In this document: piece by piece, positions 16,599 to 26,623 of the stretch | Layout of the letters: every line of letters starts with the position of its first letter | How positions within the stretch are numbered: position 1 is the first letter of the stretch | Origin: Ignavibacteria bacterium | Lineage (GTDB): Bacteria > Bacteroidota > Ignavibacteria > UBA10030 > SZUA-254 | Direction: 5' to 3' | DNA length: 60,090 nt | Assembly (NCBI GenBank): GCA_016178625.1 | Contig: JACOSX010000055.1 | Coordinates: forward strand, 1-60,090 | Translations under genes and position numbers: made by a program | Notes under the pieces: generated by a model | The model's input: the letters and a program-made list of their open reading frames with translations, nothing else | The model's database searches: none | What the model was told of the DNA's origin: nothing

Positions 16599-18821
16599 AT
16601 GACGCGATTTTGTATCAGTCTTTCCTTTTCGATCATAACGGGAAGTATCTTCCTTGCTACATCGTTCGCTGCCGACCGATCAGAACGTTACCGCAAGATC
16701 TCAGAGGACATTGAACGAAAATACACGAGCGTCGGAAACATTGGTTTGACCATCACCAATTTCGGAACGATCGGCACACGTAATAGTTTTTGGCCCCGTC
16801 AACCTTCCTGTGAATATCCGAGAGGATCTCGAATTGAACATATCTATCAAGGTGCCTTGTGGGTAGGGGCCCAGTTAAAGACTCAGAATCCTTCTGATCA
16901 GCGAAATGGGCTGATACTCGTCACCACTGGAACGAGCGATCGTTCATCACGCTCGTCCTCGGCTAATCGTTTGGTTGATGGTTATGAGTTCAATGCCGAA
17001 AGTCAGGATTCTATGACCGAGCTTTCCTCACTTTCAGACGCCCGGCCATCCACTTCTTCCTTCAGCCCTCTCGCAGTGAGTCATCAAGATTTTATTTGTG
17101 ATTATTCTGATCGATTCACGCGCGTGCCCGGCACAGGCGATACGATTGTAAATCATATTCCCCTCGGTATCAAGGTTCACCAGGAGAGCTACGCATGGAA
17201 TTTTCCCTTTGCTGATTTCTTTGTCGTTCTCCGGTACACGATTATGAACGCGAGTCCTGATACGCTTGATTCCGTGTATGTGGGATTGTGGGACAATGCT
17301 GTTGTCCGAAACACCAACAACGTTCGTCCTGGGACAACCGGATACTTCGATTTCACAGGTCAGGGTTTTGATTCAACACAACGATTAGCGTATTCATTCG
17401 ATTTCAATGGAACTCCTGGTGGATCCCCGGCGGACAGTTATGTTGGACTGAAATTGTTGGGTTCAACGCCATTTCCCTCAGGAGTGGATTCACTTGGGGA
17501 TTTATTCCTACATACATACTATAACGCATGGCAATTCCGCTTAAACGATCCGAATGCGCTTTGGTATACCTCTCCCACCGATGACTACAATACTGATCCC
17601 ACGTTAAGCCGGTATTCAAGAATGTCGCAGTCAATGCCGCAGAACTATATTGATCCGTTGAGAATAGTCCCAAAAAATGTGTCGTACCTTCTTTCTACTG
17701 GACCGTTCAGCCGATTACTTCCCGGTGATTCACTTGAAGTTGTGTTTGCAGTTGTTTGCGCGAAAAAGTTTGGAACGGCTCCTGCGAGTAACGACACCCG
17801 AGAACAGAGGAAGACTCTGTACATCAATAGCGGATGGGCACAGCAAGCCTACAATGGTGAAGACGCAAATGGCAATGACAAGCTTGACCCCGGTGAAGAT
17901 ATTGCCCGAAGAGATTCTGTTTCGCCATCGGAGGTGGGATTGCGGTATGAGCCCGACGGTAAAATCACACGCTATCTCTTACCGGCGCCACCTCAACGAC
18001 CCAGGGTGCACTTCGAAGTCGAAAATCAGAGCGTCGTTATCTATTGGGATAAAGCAACAGCCGAAGAATCCATCGATCCGATCACGGGTCAGAAGGATTT
18101 TGAAGGATATCGAATCTATCGCTCGAACCCCGGCAACGATTTTCTCGACCATGATAATTTCGTATTGAACCTGTCACTCATCGGTGAGTTTGATCGAGCC
18201 GATGATAACATCGGCTATAATACCGGGTTCGGACGAATCTTGATGGATTCGGCGGTTACATTTGAAGGAGATTCGATTAAGTATTGGTATCGTTTTCCGC
18301 CCAAAGGAGCAGAAGTAACTCATCTCAATGGCTGGCAGTATCTTTACGGAGTTTCCGCGTATGATAAAGGCGATTCAATTAATAACGTACCTAGCCTTGA
18401 AAGTGCAAAATTTCTTGAGCGTGTTATCCCCGGAACACGGCCAGCAATGAGCGCTTCAGCTACAATTGGTGTCTACCCAAATCCCTATTATGTCAATGCC
18501 TACTGGGATGGCAACAGGGAACGTTTACGAAAGATCTATTTCTATAACCTTCCGGCACGTTGTGAGATTCGCATATTCACTCTTGCGGGTGATGTGGTGG
18601 CTGTGCTCACTCACGACGCGGCGACGTATAATGGAGATGGCATCGAATGGTTCAATCAATTTGGGGATCGCGGGACAAAAGTCCAGCTTGCGGGCGGAGA
18701 ACATGCTTGGGATCTCATCAGCCGCTATGACCAGGCGATTGCCACCGGATTGTATCTGTTTACTGTTGAAAACAAAGAGACGGGAGATATTAAACGCGGA
18801 AAATTTATGATCGTAAAATAA
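16599..18821 (+). CDS. large secreted protein with a C-terminal YPNP-type sorting domain
   Basis: 740 residues from ATG 16599 (the ORF track starts one codon earlier at GTG). Signal peptide: MTRFCISLSFSIITGSIFLATSFAA. The body has no enzyme motif I recognise. The segment GEDANGNDKLDPGED resembles a calcium-binding loop. The last 100 residues start with IGVYPNPYYVNA and end with ATGLYLFTVENKETGDIKRG and a KFMIVK tail, the layout of type IX (Por) secretion C-terminal domains or FlgD-like Ig folds. It opens a run of five genes spaced by seven bases or less, including a TonB receptor and a PorV-like protein, so it is probably surface-exposed and works with them. Confidence 0.8.
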   Translation: MTRFCISLSFSIITGSIFLATSFAADRSERYRKISEDIERKYTSVGNIGLTITNFGTIGTRNSFWPRQPSCEYPRGSRIEHIYQGALWVGAQLKTQNPSDQRNGLILVTTGTSDRSSRSSSANRLVDGYEFNAESQDSMTELSSLSDARPSTSSFSPLAVSHQDFICDYSDRFTRVPGTGDTIVNHIPLGIKVHQESYAWNFPFADFFVVLRYTIMNASPDTLDSVYVGLWDNAVVRNTNNVRPGTTGYFDFTGQGFDSTQRLAYSFDFNGTPGGSPADSYVGLKLLGSTPFPSGVDSLGDLFLHTYYNAWQFRLNDPNALWYTSPTDDYNTDPTLSRYSRMSQSMPQNYIDPLRIVPKNVSYLLSTGPFSRLLPGDSLEVVFAVVCAKKFGTAPASNDTREQRKTLYINSGWAQQAYNGEDANGNDKLDPGEDIARRDSVSPSEVGLRYEPDGKITRYLLPAPPQRPRVHFEVENQSVVIYWDKATAEESIDPITGQKDFEGYRIYRSNPGNDFLDHDNFVLNLSLIGEFDRADDNIGYNTGFGRILMDSAVTFEGDSIKYWYRFPPKGAEVTHLNGWQYLYGVSAYDKGDSINNVPSLESAKFLERVIPGTRPAMSASATIGVYPNPYYVNAYWDGNRERLRKIYFYNLPARCEIRIFTLAGDVVAVLTHDAATYNGDGIEWFNQFGDRGTKVQLAGGEHAWDLISRYDQAIATGLYLFTVENKETGDIKRGKFMIVK

Positions 18822-18828
18822 TTCTATC

Positions 18829-21453
18829 ATGAATCGTCTCCTGAAATTAGTTATCGTTCTCGTGTTCCTTATGAGCGGTTGCACTAAAGAAATTCCCGAC
18901 CGACCGAACGTTAACCAACCGCCAAGAACATTTCTCTGGCTCTTCCCCGATTCGACGATTGCGCAAGGAACAAGCCGCCAGCATATTCGATGGTGGGGGG
19001 AAGACCCCGACGGCATCATCAAAGGTTACTTGTTTGCATCAGGGAAATCGTTCATCACCAATGGCCAGATTTCTTCACCGGATACGATCACCTGGCGCTG
19101 GAAGACCGGCAACGATACGATCATTGCATTTCCACTGTTAATTCGGCAGGATACATTTCAGGTTGCAGTGCGTAGCGTCGACAATACATTCACCGTTCCC
19201 TTGCCAGATCAGGCAATGATTCGATTCTCACCGTTTACGTATTACGATCAAAACGAAAACGGTGTTTTTGATGGCAACGACCAACCCCTCCCGACCCTGA
19301 GCAGCGCAACTGATCACAAGGGAGCGTCGCTCGGTGTACCCGTTCTTAATCAACCTCCATCGATCGTCTTTGCTCAAAATCCCAATGACCCAAACACGAC
19401 GTTGCAACAACCCGAGACAACATACACCGTAGCGACATTCTCATGGGTTGGATCAGATCCAGATGGAGACAAAACTATTGTATCGTATCGTGTCGCATTA
19501 AACAATCCCACAGACAGCACGCATTGGGTCTCGATTCCTGGAAACATTTCACTGATCACCCTGTTCGTGCCTCGGAGTCGCAGTGATTCAGCGACCGGGG
19601 AGGTGTCGGCAGAAATTTATAGCGGTAAATTTCTCAACCGTCAATTGATTGGTTCGCTTCCCGGCTTAAAATTGGATTCGTTAAATACATTCTATGTCCA
19701 GGCGAAAGATATCGCCGGCGATTACAGTCCGATGATTCAATTGCCTCAAATAGGAGGGACGTGGTTCGTCCGTAAACCGAAATGGCGCACGCTTGCGATC
19801 GTGGACTATATCAGTTCGGATTCACTTGCCGCTAGCACAACATATCACAATGCCTTCCTAAATATTGGATTACGAGAGCCAACACTGGCGAACTACGATG
19901 ATCTCAATATCGGGCGAGGAATTACGTCAAGTCAGAAACAATCCGCTGCTGCCGGCGAATCGAATCCACGGTACGGCAATCTGGTTCCTCCTTTTATTGA
20001 TCCTGCATTTATCTACACACTCTTTCTCTACGATTACGTGTTTTGGTACACAGATCAGTACCCAAGCATCCCAGTTGCACAACTCTCGTTGTTTCCGTAC
20101 TACAATACTGTATTCAGCGGGCACAAAGGAAAGGTGATCTTCACGACTTCGTTCGGAACACTTCCTGATCCGCGCGGGTTGTTGAGGGACTTTGCCCCGA
20201 TCGATAGTGCAAGCTCGGTTAACCTCACGGGTGGTCATCTCTTGCCCACATTGGGTGATACGAGAATTCCCGGCGGTGCAAATCCATTTAAGCTATATCC
20301 TGATTCATCAAATGTCGATGACATTTTCCCACAGCTTGTGTTCAATTCTGTTCCATCGTTTCACGTAGTTTCTTTCAGACCGATCTATCGCCGGGCGGAT
20401 GCACGCTATATTTATCACATGCAACCGGACACGAGAACGCCTTTACGCTATGTTAACCTAGCGACACTCAGCGATCTCTTTTCTGTCGTTGCGACGAGCT
20501 CCCAAGGATGGTGCTGCGGCGCTTCGGGTCTTATCTTGAATACAACTGACTCCGGACAAACTTGGCATATTCAGAATACCGGGGTGCAGAGCACGCTGCG
20601 AGCAATACAATTCTTAGATGCCAGTACCGGATGGTGTGTCGGTGATGACGGGGCAATCCTAACAACGACCAATGGCGGATCAACGTGGGGAAACCAATCT
20701 GTCATAACGTACGAAGATTTTGCTGGTATTTACTTCACATCACCAACAATTGGGATTGCGGTCGGGACAAATGGGCTGCTGATTCGCACGACCAACGGTG
20801 GAACATCATGGAGTTCGGTGAGGAGTCAATCGTCAGCGAATCTTCATTCCGTTCATTTCATCGATCAAACTCTTGGGTTAGTTGTGGGGGATAATGGCAC
20901 GATTCTGAAATCAGACGACGGAGGAGTTCATTGGCGCTTGATCTCTTCCGGTACTACGCGCAGACTTAACGCGGTGAGATTTATCGACAATGTGAACGTT
21001 ATTGCTGTTGGAGCGAGTGGTACGGTCATCAGATCAACAGACGCAGGCGAAAGTTGGTCGATTGAGCCAGCGCTGGGAGGCGAATTACAGTCGGTGTATT
21101 TTTCCGATAACCTGAACGGCTGGCTCTGTGGAACTGGAGGAGGCATTTATGCAACGCGCGATGCAGGCGCAAGCTGGCTAAACCAACCAAGCGGCGTCGG
21201 CCAGAATCTATTCGGGACGTCATTTGAGAACTCGTCTGCGGGGTGGTGTGTAGGAAGCGGCGGTATTATCCTCAGAACAGAAAATTCAGGAACAACCTGG
21301 ACAACCCAGCCGAGAGGGAACCTCAACGTCGCTGTTATCGATGGCGCTAAGAGCTTTGTTTTTCTTGGATTGCCCTTACATCTTTTAAACGGGAATGGAA
21401 CGAACGTCCAGGCGTTCCTCGAGCATATTCTTCGCCAGGAATTTGCACAATGA
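18829..21453 (+). CDS. outer-membrane lipoprotein with C-terminal Ycf48-like beta-propeller
   Basis: 874 residues. Lipoprotein signal MNRLLKLVIVLVFLMSGC gives a lipidated Cys18. The N-terminal half has Ig-like segments (IRWWGEDPDGIIKGYLF, FSWVGSDPDGDKTIVSYRVAL). From about residue 560 there are at least six repeats of the Ycf48/BNR type, such as GWCCGASGLILNTTDSGQTW, GWCVGDDGAILTTTNGGSTW and GLVVGDNGTILKSDDGGVHW, which build a beta-propeller. It is seven bases after the secreted-protein gene and overlaps the TonB receptor by four. Its place directly before a TonB receptor recalls the SusD lid of SusCD pairs, but it shows no SusD similarity. Role unknown. Confidence 0.8.
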   Translation: MNRLLKLVIVLVFLMSGCTKEIPDRPNVNQPPRTFLWLFPDSTIAQGTSRQHIRWWGEDPDGIIKGYLFASGKSFITNGQISSPDTITWRWKTGNDTIIAFPLLIRQDTFQVAVRSVDNTFTVPLPDQAMIRFSPFTYYDQNENGVFDGNDQPLPTLSSATDHKGASLGVPVLNQPPSIVFAQNPNDPNTTLQQPETTYTVATFSWVGSDPDGDKTIVSYRVALNNPTDSTHWVSIPGNISLITLFVPRSRSDSATGEVSAEIYSGKFLNRQLIGSLPGLKLDSLNTFYVQAKDIAGDYSPMIQLPQIGGTWFVRKPKWRTLAIVDYISSDSLAASTTYHNAFLNIGLREPTLANYDDLNIGRGITSSQKQSAAAGESNPRYGNLVPPFIDPAFIYTLFLYDYVFWYTDQYPSIPVAQLSLFPYYNTVFSGHKGKVIFTTSFGTLPDPRGLLRDFAPIDSASSVNLTGGHLLPTLGDTRIPGGANPFKLYPDSSNVDDIFPQLVFNSVPSFHVVSFRPIYRRADARYIYHMQPDTRTPLRYVNLATLSDLFSVVATSSQGWCCGASGLILNTTDSGQTWHIQNTGVQSTLRAIQFLDASTGWCVGDDGAILTTTNGGSTWGNQSVITYEDFAGIYFTSPTIGIAVGTNGLLIRTTNGGTSWSSVRSQSSANLHSVHFIDQTLGLVVGDNGTILKSDDGGVHWRLISSGTTRRLNAVRFIDNVNVIAVGASGTVIRSTDAGESWSIEPALGGELQSVYFSDNLNGWLCGTGGGIYATRDAGASWLNQPSGVGQNLFGTSFENSSAGWCVGSGGIILRTENSGTTWTTQPRGNLNVAVIDGAKSFVFLGLPLHLLNGNGTNVQAFLEHILRQEFAQ

Positions 21454-24347
21454 AGAACTTCAAAATTGTTGATCGTTCGTTCATTCGCCGTGTCGTTCGA
21501 ACTGTGGAGATTGTTATGCTCATCTCCTTGTCTTTTTCGATCATCATATGGTCTCAAACTGCAACAAAAGGTACGATCAAGGGAAGGGTCGTCGACACGA
21601 AATCTCAGGAGGCGTTACCGAGTGCGAACGTCACGGTTAAAGGGACGTACTACGGCGCGGTCACCGACTTTGATGGTAATTTCACAATTAACGGAATCAA
21701 TCCAGCGACATACACCGTCGAGGTTTCTCTTCTCGGTTACAAGACAGTCCAGTATACCGGGTTTAAGGTCGTGGTGGGAGAAATCGTAAGACTGGATGTG
21801 AAACTCGAAGAGACCGTTCTGAGTCTCGGTCAGGAAGTGGTCATCATTGGTGAAAAGCCACTGTTCAATATTGAAGAAACGCAAAGTACCCGATCGATCA
21901 ACAGTGAGGACATCAAAGCGGCGGCGTTACAATCGGTGAAGGATGTGGTCTCCATGCAGACTGGAGTTGTCCAAGCCGACAATGAAATCCATATTCGTGG
22001 AGGTCGAACCTACGAAAACGCTTACCTGCTCGATGGCATTTCAGTACAGGACCCCCTTGGGGGCACTGGTTTTGGTCTTCAGCTCAGCCCTGCAGCAATC
22101 CAGGAAGTGGAAGTAATTACTGGTGGTTATAATGCCGAATACGGGCAGGCAACATCGGGCGTCGTGAACATCACCACAAAAGAAGGAGCGAAAGACTACA
22201 ACGGCTCCCTCTCATACAAAAGGGATCATTTTGGTTTTAATAGAAACGCCCGCTCTAACCAGAACACAGACATTTATGAGATGAGTCTTAGCGGACCAGA
22301 ACCGATCTCATCATACTTACTGCCTCGTATGGGCGTGATCGTCCCGGGCAGTATAAGCTTCTTCGGCACGTTCTATGGAAATTTTTCTGATGGATACATG
22401 AGATGGGTTGAAAAGATCATCGGAGGAAGACCTGTCGGCTATGAAGTTCATGTGCCAAACCAGTTGTACTCATCCTTGCTCGATGGAAATACATTCTACG
22501 CCCCGCGACGCAACAACAACTGGTCATGGCTTGGCAAGTTGACGTGGAAACCTTCGTCGACCATTAAACTGTCATACACGTATTCCAGATCGCTTGTCAT
22601 CGATCAGAACTCTCAGACCATCCAGGCAACTCTCGAACACATCGAAGCCAATCCAGGGTATCAATATGAATTCCAAAATATTCCGGACAGCTCAAATACA
22701 TTCACCCAACGAAATATTCAGCATTCGTTCTCTTTCACACACACACTAAGTCCAAAGACTTTTTATGAAATCAAGGCCAGCCGATATACGGCGCACGTCC
22801 GCGGTGATGCAAATGGAAAATACTTCGATCAATACCATGAACCGAAAGACATCGTTACACTGCCAATCCAATATTACAATATTACACGAGACACGATCGG
22901 AGTGATTCCCGGGGATGGCTTCTTCGATATTGGAAATCCAGCACGCTGGCGCGACCATTACCTTAGTGAGTACACGTTCAAGGGCGACCTGACCCATCAT
23001 TTCACTGAGAAGCACAAGTTCAAAACTGGTATCGAGATGCGCTTCCAGAATATGCAGATGATCGATTTGGTCTCGCCCTGGTTCAAACCTCTGGGTCTGA
23101 ATTACGATATCTATACTGTCAATCCGGCGATGGGAGCACTTTACGCTCAGGACAACATTACTGTCAAAGGAATGATCCTGAACTTCGGTCTGAGGTTCGA
23201 CTATTGGTTTCCCGGAAAATACGTGGATCAAACTATAAAGTATCGAACCACCATACCACCGGAGGTTCGTCGACAGTACCTTGATGAAACGTTTGACTTG
23301 CCATTCTTTCAGCGGTGGAAAGGACGACTCAGTCCCCGCCTTGGCGTGTCCCATCCCGTCTCAGACAACCAGACACTCTTCTTTTCGTACGGGCATTTTT
23401 CGAAGCTGCCACGGCCACAGTTCATCTACTCGAAACTGGGTGGCTCAAGCGCAAAAGCAACTTCCCAAACGATTGGGAATCCGAATCTTAACCCCGAGAC
23501 AACAGTGGCCTATGAGCTGGGACTTCGTAATCAGCTGGGTGAAGGTGATGTTTTAACGGTCACTGCTTATTATAAAGATATCTTCGATTACATCACCGCT
23601 CGAACGGTACGCGTCCAAAGCATAAGGTACTCCGGCGGTTTATATACGACATACATAAATCAGGATTACAGCCGCATACGCGGTATCGAAGTGGAATACA
23701 AAACTCGCGTGGGCAATTGGTTTAGAGGAACCCTCTCCGGTTCATACTCGATTGCAACGGGGAAGAGCTCATCAGCGGATGAGGCTGCCTTCAATACTCA
23801 ACAAGGGTTGGAGGAAAACATCAAAGAAGTTCCGATGGTGTTTGATCGGCCGTTGCAGGTGAGCATGAATCTCAATCTCACTTCGCGAAAAAATGAACCC
23901 CTCTTCGGATTTGGACGAGGAGTTCTTGAAGATTACAATCTTTTCTTCAGAGTCTTCTATGAATCCGGAAAGCGGTATACAAAAGATACTCTGAGTCGAT
24001 TCCCTCTTGCTGACGGTCGACCGCTGTACGTACAGGACAATAGCCACCCTCTTGAAAAAATTGCCGAACCATGGTTTTATATTGATATGAACTTCGAGAA
24101 GTACTTCGATGTCGGCATTGGGAAGATTGCTCTCTCCTTCGAAGTACAAAATCTCTTGAACCGAAAAAATTCTCAGATCATCAATCCTGTTACAGGAAAA
24201 GCATACGAGTATGGCGATCCCACCGTCAATTCGGTGAATGATCCGTTGTATCCGGATTTGACGTATCCTGTTGATCCATATCCATATAATCCGGCACGAT
24301 ATTTAACACCGCGTACATTTAGGTTGGGAATGTCATTCAGATTTTAA
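21450..24347 (+). CDS. TonB-dependent outer-membrane receptor
   Basis: 965 residues. An N-terminal signal segment (VMLISLSFSIIIWSQ) precedes a carboxypeptidase-regulatory-like domain (TKGTIKGRVVDTKSQEALPS, GNFTINGINPATYTVEVSLL). Next is the plug domain: EIHIRGGRTYENAYLLDGIS and EVEVITGGYNAEYGQATSGVVNI are classic. The remainder is the 22-strand barrel, ending in an aromatic residue (RLGMSFRF), as outer-membrane barrels do. No ligand can be deduced. It lacks a SusD neighbour; instead it is coupled by overlap to a Ycf48-like lipoprotein upstream and a PorV-like barrel downstream, so the genes are made in fixed proportion. Confidence 0.92.
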   Translation: MKNFKIVDRSFIRRVVRTVEIVMLISLSFSIIIWSQTATKGTIKGRVVDTKSQEALPSANVTVKGTYYGAVTDFDGNFTINGINPATYTVEVSLLGYKTVQYTGFKVVVGEIVRLDVKLEETVLSLGQEVVIIGEKPLFNIEETQSTRSINSEDIKAAALQSVKDVVSMQTGVVQADNEIHIRGGRTYENAYLLDGISVQDPLGGTGFGLQLSPAAIQEVEVITGGYNAEYGQATSGVVNITTKEGAKDYNGSLSYKRDHFGFNRNARSNQNTDIYEMSLSGPEPISSYLLPRMGVIVPGSISFFGTFYGNFSDGYMRWVEKIIGGRPVGYEVHVPNQLYSSLLDGNTFYAPRRNNNWSWLGKLTWKPSSTIKLSYTYSRSLVIDQNSQTIQATLEHIEANPGYQYEFQNIPDSSNTFTQRNIQHSFSFTHTLSPKTFYEIKASRYTAHVRGDANGKYFDQYHEPKDIVTLPIQYYNITRDTIGVIPGDGFFDIGNPARWRDHYLSEYTFKGDLTHHFTEKHKFKTGIEMRFQNMQMIDLVSPWFKPLGLNYDIYTVNPAMGALYAQDNITVKGMILNFGLRFDYWFPGKYVDQTIKYRTTIPPEVRRQYLDETFDLPFFQRWKGRLSPRLGVSHPVSDNQTLFFSYGHFSKLPRPQFIYSKLGGSSAKATSQTIGNPNLNPETTVAYELGLRNQLGEGDVLTVTAYYKDIFDYITARTVRVQSIRYSGGLYTTYINQDYSRIRGIEVEYKTRVGNWFRGTLSGSYSIATGKSSSADEAAFNTQQGLEENIKEVPMVFDRPLQVSMNLNLTSRKNEPLFGFGRGVLEDYNLFFRVFYESGKRYTKDTLSRFPLADGRPLYVQDNSHPLEKIAEPWFYIDMNFEKYFDVGIGKIALSFEVQNLLNRKNSQIINPVTGKAYEYGDPTVNSVNDPLYPDLTYPVDPYPYNPARYLTPRTFRLGMSFRF

Positions 24348-25390
24348 TGATGATGTATCAAACCCCATATAGTCCGGCAATTGCGCGTATTGTCTTTGCT
24401 TGTTTGCTTGCCTTCGGCACCATGAGTCGGGCAACTGCTCAACTGATTCCGAATTTGGGTGGACAGCGAGTAGGCATCTCGGCATTTCAGTTTTTGAAAC
24501 TTGGCGTCGGCGCCCGTGGCGTTGGTCTTGGCGAATCGTTTACGGCAATCGCCAATGACGTGTCTGCCTTATACTGGAATCCTGCGGGACTGACGCAGTT
24601 CTCAGAGAACCAGCTCTTTTTCGCCCACACAGAATATGTTGTTGAAGTGAAGCATGAATTCTTCGGGGCAGCGTATCACCTCTCACCGGGCGATGCCATT
24701 GGCTTCTCAGTGACCTCACTCCATACAGAGGAAATGGAGATTACAACCGAAACACAACCGTTTGGCACCGGTCGCTATTTTCGGTTCGGGGATATTGCAC
24801 TTGGAGCAAGTTACAGTAGGAAAATGACCGACCAATTCAGTTTCGGTCTAACGCTGAAATATGTAGAAGAAACTCTCGATGTTCTGAAGATGCGGGGAGT
24901 TATGGCAGATCTAGGGACGTACTATTGGACCGGTATAGGGACCTCGCGGTTTGCGATTGTCATCTCAAACTTTGGTGCCGATGTTGCACCGACCGGAGAA
25001 ATTACCCTGTACAGTGGTGTCACAGACAGTTCTTTCCAATCGTTCTCGCCACCGACACTGTTCAAAATCGGTTTTGCCATGGAGCCGATGGAGAATGAGA
25101 ACCAACGAGTGACCACGTCTTTTGAACTTAATCATCCGAATGATAACGCTGAAAATATTCACCTCGGCATCGAATATCAGTGGGAGCGTTGGCTTCGACT
25201 TCGGACAGGAGTGAAGCGTACGATCGGTGAGCCATTGTTTGGAAGAGATAATTCGAGCTCGAACGACATTACTTTCGGTATTGGCGTATCGGCACCAGTT
25301 TCCGTGATGAAAGTGGATGTTGATTACGCATATGCAAACTTTAATCTGCTGGGAAGCGTGCACCGAATTTCCCTGAGCCTTTCCTATTAA
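24347..25390 (+). CDS. PorV/PorQ-family (UPF0164) outer-membrane beta-barrel protein
   Basis: 347 residues with signal peptide (ARIVFACLLAFGTMSRATAQ). The family signature follows at once: SAFQFLKLGVGARGVGLGES, then SALYWNPAGL. The rest is a FadL-like 14-strand barrel ending in a terminal beta-strand (RISLSLSY). PorV is the type IX secretion shuttle that receives cargo with a C-terminal sorting domain. This copy sits in an operon with such a candidate cargo gene, though family members also have other roles. TAATG overlaps link it to both neighbours. Confidence 0.88.
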   Translation: MMMYQTPYSPAIARIVFACLLAFGTMSRATAQLIPNLGGQRVGISAFQFLKLGVGARGVGLGESFTAIANDVSALYWNPAGLTQFSENQLFFAHTEYVVEVKHEFFGAAYHLSPGDAIGFSVTSLHTEEMEITTETQPFGTGRYFRFGDIALGASYSRKMTDQFSFGLTLKYVEETLDVLKMRGVMADLGTYYWTGIGTSRFAIVISNFGADVAPTGEITLYSGVTDSSFQSFSPPTLFKIGFAMEPMENENQRVTTSFELNHPNDNAENIHLGIEYQWERWLRLRTGVKRTIGEPLFGRDNSSSNDITFGIGVSAPVSVMKVDVDYAYANFNLLGSVHRISLSLSY

Positions 25391-26598
25391 TGCCAATGAA
25401 AAAGCGTGTCACATACATATTGCTCCTCGTGTTCGCCGCAATCCTTTGTTTGATTGGCTGTGAAGAACGATTCGATCTCAACAAGTTACCCAGTCCTACC
25501 CAGGCGGACACTCTGGGTGTCACCAGTTACGTGGAAGTATTTCCACCCTGGGGCGGGTTTGCTACCCCCACAGCTATTATGGTCGGAGGCGATCAGCTCA
25601 TTTATGTCGTCGATCATGATGACAATCAGGTTGTGATGATGGATGCAAGCGGTGCCATCTTGCAGCGGGATAGCACAATTCTCCACCCGATTTCAATTGC
25701 ACAGAATTCAAAGCTCGATCTTTACATCGGAGGCGAGGCTATCGCGCAAAATGGCACTGATACCATCGGAGCCATTTACAGGATTTTTGTTGTACGGTTC
25801 GATACGATATATGTATCACGAATTGATACAGTGATTAGTCCGTTCGGCGACACGACGTTTGTACCCGTCTACCGGGATACGTCGTACTTTTACAATCACG
25901 ATTTGAAACAGGCGCACAAGCAGGTTGTCTGGCAAGAGCCAGCGCATCCCGAACGGCGTTTCCCTGGCATCGGAATACTGCCAGGAAACAGTTACCTTGT
26001 CGCAAGAGTAGGTCCTGATAATAGCAGTTTTGTCGATCCCGATACTCGGGTTCTGCTCTTCAATGGTGGTGATACGCTCGTAACCCCGGTGCCGGATCTT
26101 GTGACTCGTCCTTCTGGCGGGACCGCAATCACTGATATTCGAAATCTCACGGGTATCCTCGTCGTACCTTCGAGCCGCGATTTCATTCTCACTCAAAGCA
26201 GCGAGCAAGTAGCGTATGGAGCTATATGGATGTCATATTTCAAGAATCCCGATTTTCAAGGATGGCTTCCCAAGTACGACCCGGCGAAAGTTGAACAGCG
26301 CGGCGTTGATTTCATTCGACCGTATCGTTATCGACACGCAACTGGAGCGGCATTTGATCGAAGGCGTCGAGAAGTATTTATCGTCGACTCTGAGCTGGAT
26401 AGTGTCGTCAAGTTCGACCGCAGCGGTCAATTCAGGTCCGAGTCGTTTGGAAGGTACAAAACGACGTCGGATCAATTTCCGGGGTTAAATCATCCTGGCG
26501 GAATTTCATTTTCTAATGATTGTACACTCTACATCGCTGATACCGGTAATCGGGTTATCCGCCGATTTAAGCTATCAACACAAACTCAGTGCAACTAA
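25390..26598 (+). CDS. lipoprotein with NHL-repeat beta-propeller
   Basis: 402 residues. Lipoprotein signal (RVTYILLLVFAAILCLIGC, Cys at about 24). NHL-type repeats: GGFATPTAIMVGGDQLIYVV, then near the C-terminus HPGGISFSNDCTLYIADTGN and VIRRFKL. The middle shows further WD-like strands. NHL propellers bind peptides, glycans or partner proteins. It is the last of five overlapping surface genes (the start shares a base with the preceding stop), so it is probably part of the same envelope assembly. The downstream DUF1028 gene begins 25 bases later with a strong ribosome site. Confidence 0.78.
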   Translation: MPMKKRVTYILLLVFAAILCLIGCEERFDLNKLPSPTQADTLGVTSYVEVFPPWGGFATPTAIMVGGDQLIYVVDHDDNQVVMMDASGAILQRDSTILHPISIAQNSKLDLYIGGEAIAQNGTDTIGAIYRIFVVRFDTIYVSRIDTVISPFGDTTFVPVYRDTSYFYNHDLKQAHKQVVWQEPAHPERRFPGIGILPGNSYLVARVGPDNSSFVDPDTRVLLFNGGDTLVTPVPDLVTRPSGGTAITDIRNLTGILVVPSSRDFILTQSSEQVAYGAIWMSYFKNPDFQGWLPKYDPAKVEQRGVDFIRPYRYRHATGAAFDRRRREVFIVDSELDSVVKFDRSGQFRSESFGRYKTTSDQFPGLNHPGGISFSNDCTLYIADTGNRVIRRFKLSTQTQCN

Positions 26599-26623
26599 TG
26601 TGAATAATACTTTTGGAGGTCGA

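Noticed and set aside
22746-23354. 202-aa minus-strand ORF
   Set aside because: Shadow inside the TonB receptor gene, no motif.
26516-26623. Extended N-terminus of the DUF1028 protein
   Set aside because: It lies inside the NHL gene; ATG 26624 has GGAGGT and a signal peptide.
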